Assembly (NCBI GenBank): GCA_964528645.1
Contig: CAZGSR010000047.1
Location: 1 to 17,456 of the forward strand
Source: UBA5734 sp964528645
GTDB taxonomy: Bacteria; Bacillota; Clostridia; Saccharofermentanales; UBA5734
Reading direction: 5' to 3'
Length of the DNA: 17,456 nucleotides
In this document: positions 1-7,046 of the stretch, piece by piece
How positions within the stretch are numbered: position 1 is the stretch's first letter
Layout: each line of letters starts with the position of its first letter
Program-made: the position numbers and the translations under genes
Notes under the pieces: model-generated
Told to the model about the DNA's origin: nothing
Seen by the model: only the letters and a program-made list of their open reading frames with translations
Databases searched by the model: none

Positions 1-5
1 ACTAT

Positions 6-50
6 ATGAGGCACCAGTTACTATTTCGCGCTCATATTGACATGAGGCAC
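6..50. repeat. Short direct repeat ATGAGGCAC, two copies
   Basis: The nine bases ATGAGGCAC occur at 6-14 and again at 42-50, 36 bases apart, just beyond the stop codon of the minus-strand gene ending at 55. The second copy also forms the right arm of a small hairpin (CTCAT at 31-35, ATGAG at 42-46). With only two copies at the window edge, it cannot be told whether this is chance, a recombination scar or the start of a longer array. Confidence 0.25.
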
Positions 51-54
51 TACG

Positions 55-1326
55 TTATTTGCCGAAAAAGGGACGGCGTCCCATTTTTGACTGCAGGGCA
101 TAGTCGAGCAGGACGCCGGCTTGTTTCATGGCTTCGGGATCGAACAGGAGCTGGATGATGCCGGTGAGGTCGCCTTGCTGGATGGCGCTTTCCATGCGGC
201 GGTGGGCGATGGCGGGGCTGGCGGGGCTTATGGTACGGTCGGGATTGGCCAGGCCATCGGGGTGGGGGTTGGGTTCGCGGCCAAAGTAGAGCAGGGCTTG
301 GTCGGGGTAGCGCGTATCATCGGCGATGACGAACGCATCGAAGTAGATTAGGAGGGTGTGCTCGTTCCAGGCTTCGACGCGCCGGATCCAGTTGGCATAG
401 CGCAGATAAAAATGGGCTTTTTCTGGTTGGGCGAGGCAATGGCTGCCAATTTTGGCCCGTGTGATCCAGCTGGCAAATGCTTTACGTTCGCGCGCGCCCA
501 GAATCTGCCAGACGGGGGCATCACTGCCTGGCTCGCCGCAGATACGGTAGAAAACGACATGGGCTCGTTGTTGGACGGTGTCAGGCAGGCCTTCCAGCTC
601 GAGGAAATGGCGCATGATCCGAGCCCTGTTTTCCGCACTGGCTAATAGGAAGATGGTTTCCAGATGATCGATCGCTTCGCTGAACAGGGGCGCCGTGCCG
701 GCGAGAAATGCTTCGGCCAGGATACTGCGGCCAAATGGCCAGGCAGGATCGATCGCATAGCTGGTAAATACTTCTGTAAGACTGGCCTGCTTCTGGGCGA
801 GGCTTGAAATCAGGCGCCGGCTGGTTGAAGACCCATGGATTTCGACCAGGTTAGTGATCAAAGGCATCCGTGGATGGACGGGCGACTTGCTGCTGGCCTG
901 CTTGATCGCAAGGATGCCGCACAGGACTGTCAGCGCCTTGCTGAGCAAGGGATTTGGGAAATGCTGCTGCCAGAGGACCCAGGCTTTCGGGTAGAGGGAG
1001 GGACAGGCGCGTTCACGCAGGATGATGAGCAGGCGATCGACGGTTTTGGCTGGCAACTCAGCCGATGTGGGCAAAGCCAGGGCGGAGAAAAGGAGTTGAA
1101 TAGCCCGGGCGGGCAAATGTTTGGCCAGGTTGATGGCTTCCGCAGTCGTTCGGGTTTCCTGTACCAGCTCGAGCAAATGGCTGACTTCATCCAGCTGGTC
1201 ATTCTCGATTGCTTCGACAGGCCGGGGGAACTGGGCCGCAATTTTTACACGGCTTTGTGCCAGATAGCCTGGATTGCGCTGGAAACGCCGATTTTCACCA
1301 GGACTGATGAGGGTAGGTTCACTCAT
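55..1326 (-). CDS. Uncharacterised soluble helical protein, partner of a ZorA-like membrane protein (possible EH_Signature-type)
   Basis: I do not recognise this 423-residue protein with certainty. It has no signal peptide or membrane segment. The N-terminus (about 1-30) is basic, and residues 35-260 look like a series of amphipathic helices, as in helical-repeat scaffolds. The C-terminal third (about 280-350) has an FYLRY segment at 306-310 followed by a beta-rich stretch, LLIYFDAFVIADD, at 325-337. This loosely resembles the EH_Signature domain (Pfam PF15611) of ZorC in Zorya anti-phage systems, but the usual Glu is Asp here and the conserved His cannot be placed securely. The start codon overlaps the stop of the upstream gene by four bases (ATGA). 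No good Shine-Dalgarno is visible, so translation is probably coupled to that gene. The two products therefore likely work together. The functional label is inference. Confidence 0.5.
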   Translation of the reverse strand: MSEPTLISPGENRRFQRNPGYLAQSRVKIAAQFPRPVEAIENDQLDEVSHLLELVQETRTTAEAINLAKHLPARAIQLLFSALALPTSAELPAKTVDRLLIILRERACPSLYPKAWVLWQQHFPNPLLSKALTVLCGILAIKQASSKSPVHPRMPLITNLVEIHGSSTSRRLISSLAQKQASLTEVFTSYAIDPAWPFGRSILAEAFLAGTAPLFSEAIDHLETIFLLASAENRARIMRHFLELEGLPDTVQQRAHVVFYRICGEPGSDAPVWQILGARERKAFASWITRAKIGSHCLAQPEKAHFYLRYANWIRRVEAWNEHTLLIYFDAFVIADDTRYPDQALLYFGREPNPHPDGLANPDRTISPASPAIAHRRMESAIQQGDLTGIIQLLFDPEAMKQAGVLLDYALQSKMGRRPFFGK

Positions 1327-2849
1327 CGGAACGTGGCATTCTGGCGCAGGACGGCCGGCAACGCTTCGACTGCGTCACGAATTTCTGCGGTCGCAAAGGC
1401 CAGCCGTTCAACGATATCAGCCAGCCCTTGGTCCATCTGGTCCATGGTCCGGGTCACATAGTGCTCGGACTCCGTGGCAAACTGGGTCAGGCTGGCCTTG
1501 AGGGTTTCATCGAGTGCGATCAGCTGCTGAACTGTTTGTTGCTGGTGCAAAGTCAAATCGTGGGTCCGGGCCAGCGCTTCGCTGGAACGCTGCAAGGTCG
1601 AGCTGAGCACTTTCTGGTCGGCCTCGAGTTGGTTTCTGGTTTCAACCAGTGTCTGGGCCAGGGTCGCTTCATGGTCGGTATAGGCCGCGCCCAGGCGGGT
1701 TGCTGTGTCAGACAGACGGGCGATTTGCGAATCGAGAGAGGTGAGGTTGGTCTGGAACTGGCTACGGGCACTGACCAGTTCGTCGAGTGCTGCCCGGATG
1801 TCTTTTTGCTGGGTCAGCATCTCCTGGCGTACGGTCTCCATGGCGCGGACTGAAAAATCGGTGTAGTTCTTGATGTCAGCCATGGTGCCATTCAGCTGGG
1901 ACAGCTCGCGGTTGACCGGGCCAAGATGGGTTGTGATGTCGGCGGCCAATGCCTTGGAAAAGCGACCGGCGAGTTCGGCCATGCCTTGTTCCTGACGTTC
2001 GATCAGGGTGGTGGAGAGGCTGTCCAGCAAATGGGTGGCGTCACGCAGGGCGGGGGCGACGGTTTCGAACAGGACCTGTTCGACGCTGCGCCGGATGCCA
2101 TTGGCCATGTCGCTTTCGGCCAGCCGGGATGCCGTGGCGTTGAATGCATCGAGCGACTGGACCATTTGATGATCATAGTGGAAAAAGGACTCGATCAGCT
2201 GGGCGATACCAGTCTGCTGGCCAAAAACGGGCACCCGCTGACCGATGATCTGGCACAGGTCGACAAGATCCTGGCGCAGTGATGATTCAGTTGAGTGTGC
2301 CTGTATGGCCAGAAGCGCTGAAGTGATGATCCCTGTCAGGGCAGGCACCCAGGGCAGGATCGAGGCCAGTTCGAGATCGGTGATTGGTAGCTGGAACCGC
2401 AGGATCAGGGCGATCAGGGCTGCAGTCAGGCCGATGCTGAGCAGGGTCACTGCCGGGCGCAGTTTCAAGGCAGACAACCGCGAACCACTGGCCAGTTTTT
2501 CCAATGTCAGCTCCCGCGCCGGATCGGGCAGCCAGCGCTGCTGGTAGAGGACATCCTGGTCTTGTTGCAATCGTTCAAATGCTTGTTGCAGGGCTGGATG
2601 TTCTGTCTGGGCAAACAAGGCTGCCACGACAGGGACCTGGTCCAGGCCATAGGTTGGAATGGCCTGGACTCTGGCAGTCAGGCTGGAAAACAGCTGGTGG
2701 AACTGGCGCTTGGTCTGGTCGTTGATGACTGTGTAGGCCACACCGGCTAAAACCATCACCAGCGGGACGAAGAAGGCGATCAAGGCGTGCAGGATGGGCA
2801 GTTCCATCGCACCCAGGCGAAGCGTTGGTAAGGCGGCAAGCACCATCAT
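1323..2849 (-). CDS. Three-helix membrane protein with long coiled-coil tail, ExbB/TolQ/ZorA-like architecture
   Basis: The protein has 508 residues. Hydrophobic segments are at about 18-42, 133-151 and 164-183. Between the first and second lies a hydrophilic loop of about 90 residues, and after the third a tail of about 325 residues rich in Gln, Leu, Ala and Thr that is predicted to be helical and coiled coil. One N-terminal helix, a cytoplasmic loop, two close helices and a cytoplasmic tail is the layout of ExbB/TolQ proton channels and of the tailed ZorA of Zorya. Small polar residues line helix 2 (T135, S138, T142) and helix 3 (T172, T176, S177). The family glycine and proline signatures are weak, so this is a topology match, not a motif match. 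A GGAGG precedes the first ATG by five bases; a second ATG follows at once. It sits 65 bases after the M29 peptidase gene with no clear promoter or terminator between. A methyl-accepting or structural coiled-coil protein is the alternative. Confidence 0.6.
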   Translation of the reverse strand: MMVLAALPTLRLGAMELPILHALIAFFVPLVMVLAGVAYTVINDQTKRQFHQLFSSLTARVQAIPTYGLDQVPVVAALFAQTEHPALQQAFERLQQDQDVLYQQRWLPDPARELTLEKLASGSRLSALKLRPAVTLLSIGLTAALIALILRFQLPITDLELASILPWVPALTGIITSALLAIQAHSTESSLRQDLVDLCQIIGQRVPVFGQQTGIAQLIESFFHYDHQMVQSLDAFNATASRLAESDMANGIRRSVEQVLFETVAPALRDATHLLDSLSTTLIERQEQGMAELAGRFSKALAADITTHLGPVNRELSQLNGTMADIKNYTDFSVRAMETVRQEMLTQQKDIRAALDELVSARSQFQTNLTSLDSQIARLSDTATRLGAAYTDHEATLAQTLVETRNQLEADQKVLSSTLQRSSEALARTHDLTLHQQQTVQQLIALDETLKASLTQFATESEHYVTRTMDQMDQGLADIVERLAFATAEIRDAVEALPAVLRQNATFR

Positions 2850-2914
2850 GGTTTCCTCCGACGGATCGTGATCGAATGGATCGGGGCAATGAGTCTAAAC
2901 TTCAGAAAGAAAAA

Positions 2915-4036
2915 TCAGGGGTTCAGAGCTTTCAAATCGTCAGGGATGAACAGACCGTCCTTGCGGATCAGTTCACCATCGAACCAGATCTCGCCACCCC
3001 CATATTCGGGACGCTGGATACAGACCAGATCCCAATGGACCGTGGACTCATTGCCGTTTGGAGCTTCGTCATAGCATGCTCCGGGGGTGAAATGGAAAGA
3101 ACCGGCAATTTTCTCATCAAATAACGTGTTGCAAAAGGGAGTCTGGATCAAGGGATTGAAAGCAAGTGAGAATTCGCCGATATAGCGAGCGCCGGGATCG
3201 GAATCGAGGATCTGGTTGAGTTTGTCCGTCTGTTCGCCGGCAGTGGCCCGGATGATGCGCCCTTTTTCGAATTCAAACTGGATGTTGGCAAAGGTGGTCC
3301 CCCAATAGATGGAAGGGGCATTAAAGGTGATGACACCTTCGACAGACTCGCGCACTGGTGCGGTGAAACATTCGCCATCGGGGATGTTGTATTCGCCGCA
3401 GCAGGGGATGGCCGGAATGTCCTTCACAGAAAAAGTGAGATCCGTTCCGGGACCTTTGATGTGAACCCGGTCGGCATCCTGCATGCGCCTGGCCAGCGGT
3501 TTGACGTCGCGCTGCATTTTGGCATAATCCACGCAGGAGACTGCCAGGACAAAATCAAAGTAGGCGTCATAGGACAGTCCAGCGCGCTGGGCCTGGGCTG
3601 GTGTCGGGTATTCGAACAGGACCCAGCGGCGATGGTTGATGACCAGGTCGCGGAACGGCTTGACACAGCGGGCATCGAGGCGCCTCACCTCGGGGTCGAT
3701 GGCAGACAGCTCCTGGTCATTGTTGTAAGAACGGATGACGATTTCGCCCATCAGGGTGTCGAATTTATCGATGTTCCAGGCGGCTTTGCGCTTGAGGAAG
3801 GCCTCCGATGATCCGTCATCGCTGGGCCGGACCAGGCCCAACTGCAGACGGCTGATTTCCTGGTGGGTAAAGTCGACATTGGCAAAAGCGTGCTTTTCAC
3901 TGGTTTTTTTCAGGAGCGCCTTGACGAGGGGCAGTGCATTGATATCGGCCGTTATGTTGAAGGCATCGCCCGGATTGACTTTCAGGGAGTGAGTGAGCAT
4001 CAGGCTGGCCAAGGTGTCAAAACGTGGATCGTGCAT
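2915..4036 (-). CDS. Aminopeptidase, peptidase family M29 (AmpS/PepS type)
   Basis: This cytoplasmic metallo-aminopeptidase of 373 residues removes N-terminal amino acids from peptides, using a two-metal centre. Candidate ligands, with the spacing of the family, are E222 in GECFTAP, E288 in GEFSLAFNP, H315, Y322, and H334 and D336 in the HWD motif near the C-terminus. Length is slightly below the usual 400-410 residues, but all catalytic blocks are present. The ATG at 4036 follows a GGAGG by eight bases. It lies downstream of the fabD terminator and has its own extended -10 promoter (4063-4071), so it is a separate transcription unit that may continue into the two unknown genes to its left. 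Substrate preference cannot be read from the sequence. Confidence 0.9.
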   Translation of the reverse strand: MHDPRFDTLASLMLTHSLKVNPGDAFNITADINALPLVKALLKKTSEKHAFANVDFTHQEISRLQLGLVRPSDDGSSEAFLKRKAAWNIDKFDTLMGEIVIRSYNNDQELSAIDPEVRRLDARCVKPFRDLVINHRRWVLFEYPTPAQAQRAGLSYDAYFDFVLAVSCVDYAKMQRDVKPLARRMQDADRVHIKGPGTDLTFSVKDIPAIPCCGEYNIPDGECFTAPVRESVEGVITFNAPSIYWGTTFANIQFEFEKGRIIRATAGEQTDKLNQILDSDPGARYIGEFSLAFNPLIQTPFCNTLFDEKIAGSFHFTPGACYDEAPNGNESTVHWDLVCIQRPEYGGGEIWFDGELIRKDGLFIPDDLKALNP

Positions 4037-4062
4037 GCGAGAGACCTCCGCAAATAATCCCC

Positions 4063-4071
4063 ATTATAGCA
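4063..4071 (-). promoter_or_regulatory. Extended -10 promoter (TGCTATAAT) for the M29 aminopeptidase
   Basis: On the minus strand the sequence reads TGC followed by a perfect TATAAT. Its expected start site lies about 20 bases upstream of the GGAGG-ATG of the peptidase gene. There is no good -35 hexamer at 17 bases, which fits an extended -10 promoter. It directly abuts the fabD terminator stem and includes the end of its T tract. Confidence 0.55.
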
Positions 4072-4097
4072 AAAACCGGGCAGGTTCGCCCGGTTTT
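4067..4097 (-). terminator. Intrinsic terminator of fabD
   Basis: A perfect 10-bp inverted repeat has arms at 4072-4081 and 4088-4097 (AAAACCGGGC and its complement) with a six-base loop. On the minus strand it is followed by a short T run. It lies about 75 bases after the fabD stop and ends that transcript before the M29 peptidase gene. Confidence 0.8.
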
Positions 4098-4171
4098 GAT
4101 GACTGGATCAGAGTGGGCTATAGCCATCCAGTACAGTCAGTGGAGACTGGCTGCGGATTGCTTGAACCGGA

Positions 4172-5095
4172 TCAAGCCTTGAGTGCAGCCAGTGTGGCAG
4201 CCAGCGAATCCGGATCATCGACGTTGGTGATGGTTGCACCAGGCAGGATTTTCTTGACCAGGCCGGACAGGACCTTGCCCGGGCCGAATTCGATGAACGT
4301 GGTAGCCCCTGCCGCGGCCAGGGCCTGGACTTCGCGCGTCCAGAGGACGGCGTTGCAGAGATGCTCAGCCAGATAGTCGGGCCAGTCGATCCCTGCTGGA
4401 ACAACTTCCCCGGTGCGATTGGAGTATAGATCTCCCACGGGCTGGGCAAAATCCAGAGCTTTGGCAAAGGCTGAAAGCCCGGGTGCTGCATCAGCCATGA
4501 AACGGGTATGGAAAGCTCCGTTGACTGTGAGCTTCAGAGCCCGTTTGGCGCCGGCAGCTTTCAAGGCATCGGCTGCTGAGGCTGTTTTTGCCTCTGCACC
4601 GGCAATGACCAGCTGGCCCGGGCAGTTGTAGTTGACCGGATAGACTTGGCCGGCAAATTCCGGCTGGGCCAGGATGGATTCGACTGTATCATCGCCGAGG
4701 CCAAGGATGGCATACATGGCGCCAGGGTTAGCCTCGGCTGCCTGCTGCATCAGACGGGAACGTTCTTCGACCAGGCGCAGGACTGCGGTGGTGTCGAGGA
4801 CACCGGCGGCAGAGAGGGCGCTGTACTCGCCGAGTGAAAATCCAGCAAAAGCGAGCGCCTGCCCCGGATCGCCTGCTTCGCGGAAGGCAGCGAAAGCGGC
4901 AAGGCTCAGCGTGACAATGGCCAGCTGGGCGTAGCGGGTCTGGGCGAGCTGGCTCTCATCGAGGGTTAATAGGTCGATTCCGGCCACCTCGGTGGCATCG
5001 GCGTAGATTTTGCGGGCGGCAGGGCTGCTTGCGGCCAGCTTCTGGCCCATGCCGACAGTCTGAGATCCTTGTCCAGAGAAAATGCAGGCGATCAT
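4172..5095 (-). CDS. fabD: Malonyl-CoA:ACP transacylase
   Basis: FabD moves the malonyl group from CoA to acyl carrier protein, supplying the extender unit for type II fatty-acid synthesis in the cytoplasm. The 307-residue protein has the usual length. It shows the N-terminal GQGSQ (8-12), the nucleophile S87 in GFSLGEYSAL, R112 in the substrate-binding RSRLMQ segment, and the catalytic H196 in NGAFHTRF. The C-terminal FIEFGPGKVLSGL block is also intact. The ATG follows AAGGAGAGG. The gene is transcribed away from the main fab operon, whereas in many Firmicutes fabD sits inside it between fabK and fabG. Its promoter shares an operator with fabH, so the two units are probably co-regulated despite facing opposite ways. 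Confidence 0.97.
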   Translation of the reverse strand: MIACIFSGQGSQTVGMGQKLAASSPAARKIYADATEVAGIDLLTLDESQLAQTRYAQLAIVTLSLAAFAAFREAGDPGQALAFAGFSLGEYSALSAAGVLDTTAVLRLVEERSRLMQQAAEANPGAMYAILGLGDDTVESILAQPEFAGQVYPVNYNCPGQLVIAGAEAKTASAADALKAAGAKRALKLTVNGAFHTRFMADAAPGLSAFAKALDFAQPVGDLYSNRTGEVVPAGIDWPDYLAEHLCNAVLWTREVQALAAAGATTFIEFGPGKVLSGLVKKILPGATITNVDDPDSLAATLAALKA

Positions 5096-5150
5096 ACGGT
5101 CCTCTCCTTGTGGTAAACTTGACAGAGCAAGGGTGCGTGCCTAAAATAGC

Positions 5151-5179
5151 ACTATATTTTGGTTATCAAAATATTTGAA
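5151..5179 (-). promoter_or_regulatory. fabD promoter (TTCAAA, 17 bp, TATAGT)
   Basis: Read on the minus strand, the -35 is TTCAAA (5174-5179), the spacer is 17 bases and the -10 is TATAGT (5151-5156). The start site would be near 5144, leaving a leader of about 50 bases before fabD. The spacer is almost entirely filled by the inverted repeat at 5154-5174, so a bound repressor would block polymerase directly. Confidence 0.6.
5154..5174. promoter_or_regulatory. FabT-like operator between fabD and fabH
   Basis: A perfect 8-bp inverted repeat has arms ATATTTTG (5154-5161) and CAAAATAT (5167-5174) with a five-base spacer. Its core, TTTGG-TTA-TCAAA, differs by one base from the TTTGA-NNN-TCAAA pattern known for FabT, the MarR-family repressor of fatty-acid genes in lactic acid bacteria. 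It does not match the FapR site. It overlaps the fabD -10, fills the fabD spacer and touches the fabH -35. The sequence and position are seen directly; the regulator is inferred, and no fabT gene lies in this window. Confidence 0.6.
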
Positions 5180-5204
5180 AGACGAATGAAGATAGATTTA
5201 ACAT
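5175..5204 (+). promoter_or_regulatory. fabH operon promoter (TTGAAA, 18 bp, TAACAT)
   Basis: A -35 of TTGAAA (5175-5180) is followed after 18 bases by TAACAT (5199-5204), a moderate -10. The -35 overlaps the fabD -35 on the other strand base for base apart from a one-base shift. The start site would be near 5211, about 33 bases before fabH. Confidence 0.45.
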
Positions 5205-5243
5205 AACGGATTCGCTCCTTGAAATCAAGTTTGGAGGCAAGAG

Positions 5244-6248
5244 ATGTTTGACTTGAAAATCATCGGCACGGGGAGTTTCATCCCTGAAACGGTCGTTACC
5301 AACCAGATGATGACCGAGATCGTGGAAACAAGTGATGAATGGATCACCTCCCGCACCGGTATATCCGAGCGCCGCCTGTCGTCGGGCGAACCGACCTGGT
5401 ATATGGGCGCGCAGGCGGCAAAAAAGGCACTGGAGGCATCCGGTCTCGATCCGCTCGATATCGACATGATCGTGGTCACCACCATCACACCTGATTATTA
5501 TACACCATCAACATCCTGCATCATCCAGGATGAGATCGGTGCCAAAAAGGCTTTCTGCTTTGACATGAATGCGGCCTGTACCGGTTTTGTCTATGCGCTC
5601 GACATGGCCGGTCGCTATCTGTCCACCCCCGGCATCAACAACATTCTGATTGTGGCAGCTGAAAACATCAGCAAGATCGTCGACTACTCCGACCGCTCGA
5701 CCTGTGTCCTGTTTGGTGACGGCGCCAGTGCAGCCATCGTCAGCCATGCTCAGCCCGGTGATGAAAGCAAGCTTTTATCCACTGTCCTCGGTGCGGAAGG
5801 TGAAGGCGGCCGTGTCCTGGTCAGTGCGGCGCTCGAGCTCAAACACCCCTTTGTACCGGCGGACAAGGTCTGGCCGGACCGGTTCAATCATACGGCCGGA
5901 CATTACATCGCGATGGCTGGCCAGGATGTCTACAAATTCGCAGTCCGCTCGATGACCGACTCGATCATGCAGGCGGCTGAAAAAGCCAACATTTCCCTCG
6001 ACGAACTGCACTTCATCGTGCCACACCAGGCCAATTCCCGCATTGTTGAGGCGGCCACAAAGCGCATGAAAGTGGATCCGGCGATCATGATCCAGCGCAT
6101 GCAGGACTTTGGCAATACCTCATCGGCCAGCATCCCGATCTGCCTCGATGAAATGATCCGAGACGGTAAGCTCAAGCGTGGCGACAAGGTTGCGATCAGT
6201 GGCTTTGGCGGTGGCCTGACCTACGGTGCCGCAATCTTCGTCTATTGA
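5244..6248 (+). CDS. fabH: Beta-ketoacyl-ACP synthase III
   Basis: KAS III starts fatty-acid chains by condensing an acyl-CoA primer with malonyl-ACP. The 334-residue protein has the full Cys-His-Asn triad: C112 in NAACTGF, H261 in VPHQAN, and N291 in FGNTSSASIP. The C-terminal glycine-rich SGFGGGLTYGA block (319-329) is also present. The ATG at 5244 follows GGAGG by six bases. It is the first gene of the plus-strand fab operon, 26 bases before fabG. Whether it prefers acetyl-CoA or branched primers cannot be told by eye. Confidence 0.97.
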   Translation: MFDLKIIGTGSFIPETVVTNQMMTEIVETSDEWITSRTGISERRLSSGEPTWYMGAQAAKKALEASGLDPLDIDMIVVTTITPDYYTPSTSCIIQDEIGAKKAFCFDMNAACTGFVYALDMAGRYLSTPGINNILIVAAENISKIVDYSDRSTCVLFGDGASAAIVSHAQPGDESKLLSTVLGAEGEGGRVLVSAALELKHPFVPADKVWPDRFNHTAGHYIAMAGQDVYKFAVRSMTDSIMQAAEKANISLDELHFIVPHQANSRIVEAATKRMKVDPAIMIQRMQDFGNTSSASIPICLDEMIRDGKLKRGDKVAISGFGGGLTYGAAIFVY

Positions 6249-6274
6249 CCCTTTCAGGAGGAAAGTAAAAAACC

Positions 6275-7003
6275 ATGTGTGTATTGATTACCGGAGGTTC
6301 GCGCGGCATTGGTGCCGCGATTGCCCGTGAATTTGCCCGGGCAGGCCAGGATGTGGCCATTTCCTATCTGGGATCGACTGAAAAGGCCCAGGCCGTTGTT
6401 TCGGAGTGTGAACAGATGGGCGTCAAGGCTGTGGCCATCCAGGCCGATGTCAGCCGCGAAGAGGACTGCAAGCGCTTGCTGGCCGAGGCCAAGGCTGCGC
6501 TCGGCCCGGTCACGGTTCTGGTCAACAATGCGGGACAGACCAAAGATGGCCTGGCGATGCGCATGTCGCTGGAGCAATGGGACCAGATCATCACGACGAA
6601 CTTGACTGGTACGTTCCTGATGTGCCGGGCGATCCTGCCCGATCTTCTGAAGGCCCGTGCCGGCCGGATCATTAATCTGACCTCTGTTGCCGGACTCTAC
6701 GGCAATGCTGGCCAGGCCAATTATTCAGCAGCCAAGGCCGGGGTCATCGGCCTGACCCAGACGCTGGCCAAGGAGGTTGGCAGCCGCAGCATTACAGTCA
6801 ATGCGGTTGCACCTGGTTTCATTGAGACCGATATGACTGCGACCTTATCAGACGCAATCAAGGACAGCGCCCGCGAACGGATCGTCCTTGGCCGTTTTGG
6901 CAAGGCCGAGGAAATTGCCAGCGTGGTCTGTTTCCTCGCATCCGATGCAGCCGCTTACATCACCGGCCAGGTCATTGAGGTGTCCGGCGGGCTCAGTTTA
7001 TAA
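6275..7003 (+). CDS. fabG: 3-oxoacyl-ACP reductase (NADPH-dependent)
   Basis: FabG reduces 3-oxoacyl-ACP to 3-hydroxyacyl-ACP. This 242-residue short-chain dehydrogenase has the cofactor motif TGGSRGIG (6-13), NNAG (84-87), and the catalytic set N109, S137, Y150 and K154 in the YSAAK block. The N-terminus is very short before the glycine motif. The AGGAGG at 6256-6261 is 13 bases from this ATG, longer than usual, but no other in-frame start would keep the Rossmann strand. The gene follows fabH directly. The fabK and acpP genes often found between the two in Firmicutes are missing. Confidence 0.95.
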   Translation: MCVLITGGSRGIGAAIAREFARAGQDVAISYLGSTEKAQAVVSECEQMGVKAVAIQADVSREEDCKRLLAEAKAALGPVTVLVNNAGQTKDGLAMRMSLEQWDQIITTNLTGTFLMCRAILPDLLKARAGRIINLTSVAGLYGNAGQANYSAAKAGVIGLTQTLAKEVGSRSITVNAVAPGFIETDMTATLSDAIKDSARERIVLGRFGKAEEIASVVCFLASDAAAYITGQVIEVSGGLSL

Positions 7004-7046
7004 AACAAAAAATGATCGACAAGATCGTACCCAGGGAGGAATCCAA

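Noticed and set aside
5154..5174. FapR operator in the fabD-fabH gap
   Set aside because: The FapR consensus (TTAGTACCTGGTACTAA) is not present; the inverted repeat fits the FabT pattern better.
6888..7046. Upstream extension of fabF into fabG
   Set aside because: The frame is open by chance; homology and a GGGAGGA place the start at 7047.
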